This document shows, piece by piece, positions 39,511 through 48,904 of a stretch of DNA of 64,000 nt. The translations under genes were made by a program, and so were the position numbers. Within the stretch, counting starts at the first letter, position 1. Each line of letters opens with the position of its first letter. Where the stretch lies: contig CP154956.1 in assembly GCA_039621445.1 (NCBI GenBank), positions 52,772,015 through 52,836,014 of the forward strand, read 5' to 3'. Under the pieces are notes generated by a model, which saw only the letters and a program-made list of their open reading frames with translations, was not told where the DNA came from and made no database searches. The stretch comes from Euglena gracilis (Eukaryota; Euglenida; Euglenophyceae; Euglenales).

Positions 39511-40331
39511 CTACACCATATCGGCCTTTTGGCCTATGGTTGACCTCCTAGAATAAATTGCGCGCATCGCGCGAATCGCATTCCTATCTTCCGCCAACTC
39601 ATCCTCGGTGCTCTCATCCCCCTCCCTGCCCGAAGCCAGGTCTTTTTCCTCAATAGAGGATATTTTGAAACCAACCCGCTGCCTATTGGAAGAACCGCGA
39701 TTGGAATCGCGACGACCATGGCTAGGGCGGGGAGAACGGGATCGGGGGCATTTGGATGAATGGTGGTCCTTAGACCCACAAAGGGAACAACGGGTTCGCG
39801 ATTGCGATTGCCTTTTGGCATCATAACGACGTGGGAAGCGGGTATTCGCTCGACCGCGATCGCATCGCGAAGAGGATGATCCACTTCGCGACCGAGATCA
39901 CGAAGAATCGCGATTTGTATCCCGATTGCGGGTAGGGGGGCGGGGGGACCGACCACGCGGTATGAAACCACGTCCGCTATTTCGGTGGGGTGAACAGGAA
40001 CGCGGTCTACCATCACCCGATAGGTATCCCGACCACTGCGAATGCGCAGATCGTGAAAAACGTGAACTCCAGGAAGAGAGGGATCCTCGGGGGCTCTTAC
40101 TGCGCTTTCGCGCTTGGGGATTAGGACATTCGCGAGACATATGTCCCGGTTGATTACACAATAAGCACACTTTGTCCGAAACTTGATCAGAAGAGCGCGA
40201 ATAGCGCGATTTGGATTCCCGTGTCGGGGATTTGGGGTTTGAGCGCGGATAGCGCGTTTTGGACTCACTCGGTGGTGATTTTGGTGATTTTGGGGAGGTA
40301 GTCCTTTGGACTGCATGCACTGAACCGGTAG
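39511..40331 (-). pseudogene. E2 gag C-terminus with zinc knuckles and conserved terminal TAG
   Basis: KVCLLCNQPGHMSREC and, after a TGA at about 39898, RCSLCGSKDHHSSKC reproduce both E1 knuckles in one phase. The conserved tail VGFKISSIEE...ASGREGDE leads to TAG at 39511-39513, followed by GGGAGCCCGAGGT as in E1. The region starts where the satellite-bearing inverted-repeat element interrupts gag (40336). Confidence 0.82.
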
Positions 40332-40335
40332 GTAC
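40332..40335. repeat. Target duplication of the 3.07 kb element
   Basis: GTAC here and at 43405-43408. Removing the insertion restores E2 gag HHPTAGVPTGSVHA, matching E1 AHPTAGLPAGSVNA. GGTAC (5 bp) is also possible because the ends are partly palindromic. Confidence 0.75.
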
Positions 40336-40565
40336 CATGCCCCCCCCCCATATTGTACCCCCCCTAGGAGCCATTTTCGAGGGGGGGGGGTACATTATGG
40401 GGGGGTCGCTGAGCTCTTATCACTTTATGGGTAAGAGCGAAGCTTACCCCTGGGGGAAAACCCCCCCCGAACCCCCCCCCCTCCCCCCCCCCCTCGGGGC
40501 CACCTCGGGAACCGGCGGATTATCACCATGATCCCGGCCCCGTTCCCGAAATTTTTTTTTCAGTC

Positions 40566-40682
40566 ACGAGCGACTGGATTCCTAGTTTCCGAATCACCTG
40601 GGTTTGACCCCCAACTCCCCGCCAGGCCCGAGTTATTCACGCGCGAAGGGGTCCAAACTGGGTAGGATTCGCCAACCCCCCC
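40566..40682 (-). repeat. Dispersed repeat, partner at 61909-62035
   Basis: The reverse complement of this stretch (GAGTTGGGGGTCAAAC..., CCCAGTTTGGACCCCTTCG) is found at 61909-62035 with small differences. Non-coding. Confidence 0.75.
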
Positions 40683-40754
40683 TGGATAAGCCCCCCCCCC
40701 TTTGGACGGCCAAAAAATGTCAATTTTCAAAATATCTCCAAAATGAAGCCAAAC

Positions 40755-41060
40755 CAAAGGAAATGTCCGGAGACCTAATTTGAAGCCCTTGGAACGCCCT
40801 ATCTACCGGTATTTTGATTTCCCCGCAACTCCCCGCCTAGCCCGAGATACGGCCGTTTTCGGCGCAGACGGCCGTTTTGTACACTTTTCCCTCTGTTCGA
40901 CTTAGCCGTTTTCGGGGGGTGGGGGGTCAAAAAATCGATGTTTTCAAAATTTCTCGAAAATGATGCAAAATCAAAGGAAATGTCCAGAGACCTAAATTGA
41001 AGCCCTTGGAACGCTCTATGTACTGTGATTTTGGTTTCCCCGCAACTCACCGCCCAGCCC
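40755..41060. repeat. Direct repeat, about 225 bp apart
   Basis: CAAAGGAAATGTCC(G/A)GAGACC ... GAAGCCCTTGGAACGC ... CCCGAGATACGGCCGTTTT occurs twice (from 40755 and 40973). Non-coding lead-in to the 163 bp array. Confidence 0.7.
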
Positions 41061-41142
41061 GAGATACGGCCGTTTTTTGGCCAATTTGGGCCATTTCAAG
41101 CCATTTTGTACACTTTTCGACTTGGCCGTTTTCGGCCAAAAA

Positions 41143-41731
41143 GTCGAAAAAAATCGAAAAAAAATTTTTCGCCCGAAACGATGTTTTTTGGCTTCCCGGA
41201 CCCGGAAAAACCGTTTTCGAGCCGAAAACGAGCGTTTTTCGACCCGCCGGGGCCCCGTTTTGGGCCGCCGACCCATTGACTTTGGGTCAAAACCGGGTCA
41301 AAAAAGTCGAAAAAAATCGAAAAAAAATTTTTTGCCCAAAACGATGTTTTTTGGCATCCCGGACCCGGAAAAACTGTTTTCGAGCCGAAAACGAGCGTTT
41401 TTCGACCCGCCGGCGCCCCGTTTTGGGCCGCCGACCCATTGACTTTGGGTCAAAACCGGGTCAAAAAAGTCGAAAAAAATCGAAAAAAAATTTTTTGCCC
41501 AAAACGAAGTTTTTTGGCCTCCCGGACCCGGAAAAACTGTTTTTGAGCCGAAAACGAGCGTTTTTCGACCCGCCAGCGCCCCGTTTTGGGCCGCCAACCC
41601 ATTGACTTCGGGCCAAAACCGGGTCAAAAAAGTCGAAAAAAATCGAAAAAATTTTTTTTGCCCGAAACGATGTTTTTTGGCCTCCTTGACCCGGAAAAGG
41701 GGTTTTCGAGCCGAAAATGGGCGTTTTTCGA
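41143..41731. repeat. 163 bp tandem array
   Basis: The word GTCGAAAAAAATCGAAAAAA starts at 41143, 41306, 41469 and 41632, an exact 163 bp period. Units share ACGATGTTTTTTGGC, CCCGGACCCGGAAAA and TTTTCGACCCGCC. The period is not a multiple of three, and the apparent ORFs are artefacts. One more unit resumes at about 42839-43000 after the 19 bp minisatellite, so the minisatellite grew inside a unit. Confidence 0.92.
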
Positions 41732-42825
41732 CCATAATGGCCATCATGGCCTGTGATGGCCATGATGCGCATCATGACCGGTGATGCCAATCATGGGTCA
41801 TAATGTGCATGATGACCCATGATGACCATCATGGGCAATGATGGCCATCATGACCAATGATGGCCATCATGACCAATGATGGCCATCAGGACCAATGATG
41901 GCCATCATGACCAATGATGGCCATCATGACCAATGATGGCCATCATGACCAATGATGGCCATCATGACCAATGATGGCCATCATGACCAATGATGGCCAT
42001 CAGGACCAATGATGGCCATCAGGACCAATGATGGCCATCAGGACCAATGATGGCCATCAGGACCAATGATGGCCATCAGGACCAATGATGACCATCAGGA
42101 CCAATGATGGCCATCATGACCAATGATGGCCATCATGACCCCTGAGGCCCATCATGACCAATGATGGCCATCATGACCAATGATGGCCATCATGGCTAAT
42201 GATGGCCATTATGACCCCTGACGCCCATCATGACCAATGATGGCCATCAGGACCAATGATGGCCATCAGGACCAATGATGGCCATCAGGACCAATGATGG
42301 CCATCATGACCAATGATGGCCATCATGACCAATGATGGCCATCATGACCAATGATGGCCATCATGACCAATGATGGCCAGCATGCCCAATGACCCCTGAT
42401 GGCCATCATGACCAATGATGGCCATCAGGACCAATGATGGCCATCAGGACCAATGATGGCCATCAGGACCAATGATGGCCATCAGGACCAATGATGGCCA
42501 TCAGGACCAATGATGGCCATCATGACCAATGATGGCCATCAGGACCAATGATGGCCATCAGGACCCATGATGCCCATCATGACCAATGATGGCCATGACG
42601 ACCAATGATGGCCATCATGACCAATGATGGCCATCATGACCCATGATGGCCATCATGACCCATGACGCCCATCATGACCAATGATGGCCATCATGGCCCA
42701 TGATGGCCATCATGGGCCATGATGGCCATCATTGGTCATGATGGCAATCATGGATCAACCAATGATGGACATCATAGCCAATAATGGCAATCATGACCCA
42801 TGAAGGCCAAAATGACAAATGTCAA
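41732..42825. repeat. 19 bp minisatellite, about 57 units
   Basis: Consensus CCAATGATGGCCATCATGA with CAGGA variants. Every unit contains GATGGCCATC, a perfect 10 bp palindrome. Variants (CATGA vs CAGGA) occur in blocks, which suggests expansion by unequal exchange or slippage. Confidence 0.95.
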
Positions 42826-43029
42826 CCGGGTCTAAAAAGTCAAAAAAAATGGAAAAAAAAATTTTGCCCGAAACGATGTTTTTTGGCCTCCCGGACCCGG
42901 AAAAACTGTTTTTGAGCCGAAAATGAGCGTTTTTCGACCCGCCAGCGCCCCGTTTTGGGCCGCCGACCCATTTACTTTGGGTCAAACCAGGTCAAAAAAG
43001 ACGAAAAAAAACGAAAAAAAATTTTGGGC

Positions 43030-43140
43030 CCGAAACGATTCGCTGGGACGCCGGGCCGCCGGCCGGGCCCGCCGGCCCGCCGCTGGCCGGGCCGGGCTGG
43101 GCCGCCGGGCCGGGCCGGGCCGGACCGTCGGTGGTGGGGG
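43030..43140. repeat. GC-only stretch of GGCC/CCGG words
   Basis: About 100 bp of nested GGGCCGG and CCGGCCC words after the last 163 bp unit. Non-coding and CpG-dense; able to fold on itself. Confidence 0.6.
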
Positions 43141-43408
43141 CGCGCTTATCAAGAGCTCAGCACTATTCAAAACCTGGTACATTATGGGGGGGGTCCCTCA
43201 GAGTGGGGGGGGTACAGAGATTTTTTAGCCCATTTTCTTGTGTCCGCCGATGGCGGCCGGAAATATAAGATCCGCCGAATTTTCACCGACCCGAAAAAAA
43301 TCTTCCGGCCGCCTTCGGCGGCCAGTTTTTGGTCAAAAATTTTCGGGGGGTCGGAGGGGGGGGTACATTATGGGGGGGGGGGTACAATATGGGGGGGGGG
43401 CATGGTAC

Positions 43409-46358
43409 ACCCGCGGTAGGGTGGTGGTGATATGCCGATTCGATCTGTCCCAGAAGTTGTGATAACTTCATTTGTTTGGAAATATAATTCCATCTCTCAT
43501 CGAGAGTCAAAATGTGTCCCGCGAGTTCCTCGCGGTGAATTTCCTTGATGAGTTTGGGGATGTAGCGCAGTAATACCGCATCAAATTGTTCTTTGATTTG
43601 CTTTTCCCCTAACTCATCAACCTCGGCTGCTAATGCAAGCCACTTGGAGTACCACAAGTCTATCGACTTCCATTTGCGGTCCGGGGGGGTGAATTGCCGC
43701 CATTTGTTTTCCAGACTGATTCTGGAAACCAAACTGGAGCATGAGGAAGCATATTGCTCGACCAATTCTTCAAAAGAAATGCGCCTGCCAATGACCAATT
43801 GTCTGGCGCGTTCTTTTTCTTCCCTTGGGAGGCAATCGATGAATTCCATCTTGATTACCTCCGGGTTGTCATCTTGGGTGGGTCCCTTCAAATCCCAATA
43901 ATATTCCCACTCGCGGAAAAATTGTTTCCATGTGGTGGGGTCACCGTCCCATTGGGGCTTCACCTTGTTCGCTACCGCGATGCTGCCTTTGAAATCTTTC
44001 TGAGAAACTCGTGGCCCTTCGGTTGTATTCCAGGGGTGTGGGCCCGGGCGCGAAATTGCACCATGTGCAGGTACACCGGTGGTTGCACCAAGGGTATTTT
44101 TCAGGTTATTTTGTGAATGCGCATGGAACACACCACTTAATGTACCATAGGTACCATGCAAATTTGGGGAATCGCGATTGCGCGAATGGTGATGCGGTTG
44201 CGCATGTGGGGGTGAGGTATCGCATTGTTGCACCATTGGTGCTACTAAGCGAATATGGGAGGTATGACCAATACCCGGTGTAGGGGTGCGGATCATACCA
44301 CGAATTAGTTCGTATTCCCGAATCTCTTGATTTAAGAGGGGGGTGGGTCTGGTTTTCGCTTGAAAACCTGACTCATCATCCGAAAACTCGTCCATTGGGA
44401 CTGGTAATGCTAGTGGGGGGACCACCGCATGAGTGGAAACGCGATGTGGTGGCAATGTGCATGTGGACTCGGGAATTGGTGTGCGAATAGCGCTTTTGGA
44501 GCTGGAAGATGCGGCAAGTGTGCCAACCATACCCGATTGCGGGTTTTGGTGGATGGAACGCATTTGTGCGTGAATTTGGTCCAAATTTGTTGCAAACTCA
44601 TGCACACTTTGCTCCAAATGGTCAACAACCTGCCAATTGTCGGTTATCCGACCCACATCCTCCTGCAAACGCTTAATCCGCCTACGGTATGAGGGTAGCT
44701 CAACCAAAAGCGGGATTTTGTCAGAAATCGACTGAAAGTCGTGCGAAATTGCACCAAATCCAGTGTCCAATTCCTGTACTCTTGTTACCAATGTGCGCAT
44801 CGCACTGGAAATGTTCTCCAATTGTGGAGATGGCTTGGTGGGTTGGTCCAAATGCGGATCTTTGACTTTTTCAGCCATTGGTTGTTTCTGCAACACTGAA
44901 ACTTGCGCGGATAGCGCGATAAGGTCATTTTGCATTTTTGTGACATCTTGCTTTACCGTTTTCTCGGTGTTCATAAGACTGTCACAAAATCCTTGCATGA
45001 TTGGTGATTTTCCGTGCGCATTTCAGCGCGAATCTCGTCCAAGTGTGTGTTTGGGAGTGTGGGGGTTGGTGTTGGTAACGGCAATGTGCCTTGGGGTGGT
45101 GATTGCACCTGAAGCATTTTTGTGCTCATTTCTTGCATGCGTTTGTGCAAATCCGCTATCGCGGTGTGAATGCCGGTAACATCCGGGATCCTACCAGCTA
45201 CTTCCGCATAGCGGGTGTGCAACTTAGCCAATGAGGCTTCAATGTTACCAACATCCTGTTGTAACTGTTTGTGCAAATCGGACATGGTGGCCTTGAGTCC
45301 GCTAACATCCGGTGTTGGTGCACGGGTTGCCGCATTGCGGTTCTGCAAATCCGCGATTGCGGTTCGGAATTCCATTGTGTCATCCTGCCACTGTTGTTGC
45401 AAATTCTCAATCCTACTCGCGATATTCGCGATTTGGGTGTGAAAACCTGCAATTTCAGCCAGAATCTCACCACAATGGCAAGATTTCTGCTCCAATCGAG
45501 AGAGTCTTTCCTCCAATTGTTGCACATAAGTGCGGGGGGCAAAACTTTCATTAGCTTGGGCAGAAAAGTGGGCAAAATTCGCGGAATCACCGCTCAACTG
45601 GAAAATGCGCTGTTGCGCTTCCTGAAATGCGGATGCAAGTGTGGAGAATTGCTCCAATGTGATAAATTGTCCCAAATCGGGACTTTTGATGGAGGGTTCA
45701 TGCAACTTTTGCTGCAATTGTGGAAAAATTGCCGTAATTGGCTCTAATTGATGGGACGAAGCTTGCAAACTATGTTGCATGTTAGAGAAAATCGCATCAT
45801 TGCGGGATTGTGTTTCACACATGGCTTCACTCACTTTTCGGAAATGTTGTGGCAAATGTGCCTGCAAATGTGTATCCAAACCTTGACGCAAAGTTGCTAG
45901 GTCCACATTGGTGGATTGAAAACTTGTTTGGCAATATTGACCAACATCACGCACATAACTCCAAAGGTAATTGAGCTTGGGCTGGAAAGCCGATCGGCTA
46001 CCACCTATTCCCCCCGGCGAGATCTCGCACTGGTGCCGATAGGCACATTTGACTCTGAGGCGGATACGCCACGGCAAATTTTTGTTGGGGGTTGGGCCTG
46101 TTGGGCATGGGGTTGCTCTATAGAGCTTGACACCGATAGGTGTGGGGATGCCCATTGGGCGGGGGGAGGATTACTCGACACAGACACCGATAGGTGTGAC
46201 ACACGCGGGGAAGGAGGATTACCTTTGAAATGAGTCAATGCTTGTGTACCCCTATGGGGTTGTGAATGCTCATTAGAGCTAGACAATGATGCTGCAGGTT
46301 CAAGTCCACGAAGTGAACCAATCAATGCTGCATAATCAATGGGTGTTGTGCTCTGCAT
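43409..46358 (-). pseudogene. E2 gag, N-terminal to capsid-like region
   Basis: Starts MQST (46358), as in E1. Order: Pro/Ser-rich N-part (46358-46005), long coiled coil (46155-44971), more helical sequence and a capsid-like domain (44998-43410: KPQWDGDPTTWKQFFREW, FIDCLPREEKERARQLV, VEQYASSCSSLVSRISLE). Two frame changes (near 46010 and 44980) break it. It is continuous through the site where E1 has its 1 bp deletion. Confidence 0.85.
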
Positions 46359-46577
46359 TTTTGAGGCAAAAAAACACAAAAACCAAGTGTAAAAATGCAA
46401 GTGCAAAAAGAGGGGATAGTATAAAAAGTAAGAAGAGACCCGAACTCTGACGTTTGAAGCAGCGTATACTGCGAACCGTCAGAGGACGTGTCCGTGCGTA
46501 CAGCTTTGGCCGTAAACGGCTTGTAGTGCCTGTGATCGCCTATAGGCGGGGCACCACACGACCGTTTGCGGTCAAAA

Positions 46578-46602
46578 GGATCGAAAACCACCTCTGCTAC
46601 CA
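46578..46602 (-). promoter_or_regulatory. E2 primer binding site
   Basis: On the minus strand TGGTAGCAGAGGTGGTTTTC then GATCC, two bases after the LTR. It matches the complement of initiator tRNA-Met (acceptor end plus T arm) almost throughout, a longer primer match than the usual 12-18 bases. Confidence 0.82.
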
Positions 46603-46912
46603 AGTGTACGTCCAACCTTTTCCTCGCTTTCGCCCTTTGGTGCGCAAAAGAATAAAAGTTGGAGTAACAGAAAAATTGAAAAGAATAATATAAAAGTTGT
46701 TCGCCCTTTTCCCCAATTAAGAGGCAGAGCACAAGGCAGGGGAGAAGCCCTATGGGCTACGACAAGGAAAAGTTCCAAGTGACTTGGCTGTCCTGTCAGG
46801 ACTTCAAAATGAGAAAAACCAAACTTGAAAATCAAGTCTTGAATCAAAGACCAGAATGGAATAAAATAGAGAATACCACCTGTGGAGAGGAGAAACAGAA
46901 TTAGGCTTAGGT

Positions 46913-47096
46913 ACCCCCCCCCTAAATGACCCTATTAATGTTGCTTCAGGACCCCCCAAAGGGTCATCTAGGGGGGGGGGTCATTTAGGGGGGATACTTT
47001 TCCCACTTGAAAAATTGCTCTGCTCTATGACCCCCCCCCCCCTAGATGACCCCCCAGGGGGGTCATCTAGGGGGGGGGGGTCATTTAGGGGGGGGT
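46913..47096. mobile_element. C-run inverted-repeat mini-element 1 (184 bp)
   Basis: Ends ACCCCCCCCCTAAATGACC and its complement, with internal further copies of (A/T)AGATGACC next to C/G runs. Flanked by GGT on both sides (46910-46912, 47097-47099). Inserted in the E2 LTR. Confidence 0.7.
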
Positions 47097-47174
47097 GGTA
47101 TTCCTAATTCAGGCCGTTGGCCATCTGTAGGAATACCACCCAGCATAGTACTGTGTATGGGGCTCAGAGCTATA

Positions 47175-47243
47175 CCATCCCCCCCCCATTATGTACCCCC
47201 CCATTGTGTACCCCCTGGGGGGGAGGTACACAATGGGGGATGG
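47175..47243. mobile_element. C-run inverted-repeat mini-element 2 (69 bp)
   Basis: Ends CCATCCCCC...ATTATGTACC against GGTACACAAT...GGGGGATGG; flanked by TA on both sides. The core word ATT(A/G)TGTACC is shared with mini-element 3 and with the ends of the 3.07 kb element. Confidence 0.6.
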
Positions 47244-47437
47244 TAGCTCACTGTCATAACACTTTTTCTAAAGAATTTCCCAAAAAAGTGCTCAAAAATC
47301 GACGTTTTTGGGACGTTTTCAAAAAGTGATATTTGGCAAATGTGCTTAAAATTGACCATTTATTGCGAACATCCAAAAAGTTGCCAAAAATGACCCCTTT
47401 TGGGCTGTTCGGTCGGGTCTGGGAATGGGACCTGGGT

Positions 47438-47523
47438 ACCCCCCCCATTGTGTACCTCCCCCCCATTATGTACCTCCCCCCCAATTTCGGCCTCCCGGGG
47501 GGAGGTACATAATGGGGGGGGGT
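47438..47523. mobile_element. C-run inverted-repeat mini-element 3 (86 bp)
   Basis: Ends ACCCCCCCCATTGTGTACC and its complement; flanked by GGT (47435-47437 and 47524-47526). Short loop CAATTTCGGCCTCC. Same family as mini-elements 1 and 2 by structure. Confidence 0.7.
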
Positions 47524-47588
47524 GGTATCTCTCCGTAGGCTTATACCTACATACACAGTACCATGGCCTTACGGCTGCCTGGTACACA

Positions 47589-48177
47589 GTATTACCGCGC
47601 GCTCCATGGCCGAAGCGCGCTAATAAACCCCGCGTTAATAAACCCCGCGCTATTACCCAAATCGCGGAAACTGCGCCATTCCTTATTTTTGCTTCAGTTC
47701 CCAACGTCCCCTGGTGAAAGAGGCGTTTTTTTTCGATGCATCACATGCCTGAGAAGCGAAACCGGAAGTGGAACTTGGAGGGTTTAAGATACAAGGATTG
47801 GAATCAAGTGTTTATGTTATAAGTTTATGTTATCAAGATCAAGTTTTCAATTTCAAGTTACAAGTCAAGACCAACGGCAAGCGGAAGAGAAGACTTCAAG
47901 AACCTTTTCTGGTGTGGAGAACTTCAACATGCTGACTTACATGCTGACTTATTGGAAGGGTTAATTGTCAGGACCTGAGCATGTCCCTGCTAAACTGCTC
48001 CATGTTGTTGGGAACGGTCGTCGTGTATGTTTTCTGATTCCTGTTTGCTGTGCCCAGAAACTCGAAGTTTTTTGTTTGTCTGTCCATTTTGTTGCACCTT
48101 AATGGAAATTGGGTATCAGGATTTGCAAAACAGTTGTTTGATTCACACCTTGGGGCCAGTTTCGTATTTCGGTAATT
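47589..48177. other. Unassigned sequence
   Basis: No open frame with a recognised domain, no clear repeat. It begins with a CGCG-rich part (GCGCTAATAAACCCCGCG, repeated as GTTAATAAACCCCGCG) and continues as ordinary mixed-composition DNA. It may be the flank into which E2 inserted. Confidence 0.4.
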
Positions 48178-48310
48178 GAATGAAAAAGTTTTTGGAGGGG
48201 GGGCTTAAAAATTTTTAGAGGGGGGGGGGGGGACTTAAAATTGGTGGTCGGAGCGACTAGTCGCTCCGACCACCAATGGTCGCTGGCGACTACCGCGACT
48301 ACCGGTAGTC
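48178..48310. repeat. Foldback-like repeat, copy 1, with a perfect 36 bp palindrome
   Basis: TGAATGAAAAA, G-run, CTTAAAAATTTTTAGAG, G-run, GGACTTAAAATTGGTGGTCG, then a perfect palindrome at 48241-48276 (arms of 18 bp centred on GACTAGTC). The same series occurs at 59358-59500. Confidence 0.75.
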
Positions 48311-48319
48311 GCTAAGTTC

Positions 48320-48645
48320 ATTAGGGAGCGCGGCTCGGCCATCCTTGCCTTGCGCACACAAGACTACATTCATTACGAAGCGCGACTCGGCCATCTTTGT
48401 CTTGCACACACACAAGAGGATTTTGTTATTTTGGGCGGGGGGCGGGGGGGCGGCAGCCCCCCCCCCACCGGCGGAGGCCGTAGGCCGACTAAGTTCGCGT
48501 TTCGGGGAGCATTAGGGAGTGCGACGCGGCCATCCTTGCCTTGCACACACAAGGGTATTTTTTTAATTTTGGGCGGGGGGTCGGGGCGGGGGGGGCGGCA
48601 CCCCCCCCCCCCGGGGGAGGCCGTAGGTTGACTAAGTTCGCGTAT
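48320..48645. repeat. Tandem copies of a SINE/LINE-tail-like motif
   Basis: The motif GCGACTCGGCCATC(C/T)TTG(C/T)CTTGCACACACA appears near 48330, 48380 and 48518, each preceded by CATTAGGGAG- or CATTACGAA-like sequence and followed by G-run blocks. A matching copy at 59228-59290 follows the tRNA-like unit there. Looks like serial insertion of short retroposon tails. Confidence 0.55.
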
Positions 48646-48657
48646 CGGGGAGCTAGG

Positions 48658-48873
48658 GCTCCCGGACCTTGCCTGGGGGGGGGGGGGGTAGTGGGCCGAC
48701 CCTGGGGTCGGCCCAATACGACCCTAGGGTCGCTAGGGTCGCTAAAGTCGTTAAGGTCGACCCCCCCCCCAGGCTGTGGAGTGGGCCGACCCTAGGGTCG
48801 CCCGTCCTAGGGTCGTGGGCCGACCCTAGGGTCGACCCTAGGGTCGGCCCACCCCACGACCTCGCCCCCCCCC
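48658..48873 (+). repeat. Outer left inverted arm
   Basis: 216 bp, rich in GTGGGCCGACCCTAGGGTCG and (C)GCTAGGGTCGCTAAAGTCG words, ending in a C-run. Complement found at 56925-57132. Confidence 0.8.
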
Positions 48874-48904
48874 AAAAAAAAATGTGGAGATTTTTTTTGC
48901 CCAT

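Larger units (their letters stand above)
40336..43404. mobile_element. 3.07 kb inverted-repeat element carrying two satellite arrays
   Basis: Ends are inverted: CATGCC + C-run + CATATTGTACC on the left and its complement on the right. Further in, a second inverted motif (GTACATTATGG; GCTGAGCTCTT) is present on both sides. The interior holds no transposase, only non-coding repeats: about 220-240 bp direct repeats (40755-41040), a 163 bp tandem array, a 19 bp minisatellite and a GC-rich stretch. The precise repair of E2 gag on excision shows it inserted as a unit. Confidence 0.8.
31081..47588 (-). mobile_element. E2: decayed chromovirus, host of three later insertions
   Basis: Relative of E1 with the same order: LTR, initiator-Met PBS, gag (coiled coil, capsid, two knuckles), TAG context, protease, Cys-motif linker, DIRS-type domain, RT. 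It contains a non-LTR element (31319-37194), an inverted-repeat satellite element (40336-43404) and short C-run elements in its LTR. It is truncated by M at 31080. Many frameshifts and stops show it is the oldest layer. Its integrase, accessory ORFs (if any) and 3' LTR are not in the window. Confidence 0.88.
46605..47588 (-). repeat. E2 5' LTR with C-run insertions
   Basis: Begins TGTACGTCC at the PBS side and shares with E1's LTR the blocks CTTTCGCC, GAGTAACAGAAAA, GCAGAGCACAAGGCAGGG and AATACCACCTGTGGAGAG. It likely ends CTGGTACACA at 47588, as E1's does. Three short inverted-repeat elements interrupt it, so the native LTR was about 645 bp. The other LTR is not in the window. Confidence 0.7.

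Noticed and set aside
41000-41750. Lys/Arg/Phe-rich ORFs in the 163 bp array
   Set aside because: 163 is not a multiple of three, and the frames shift between units; no gene.
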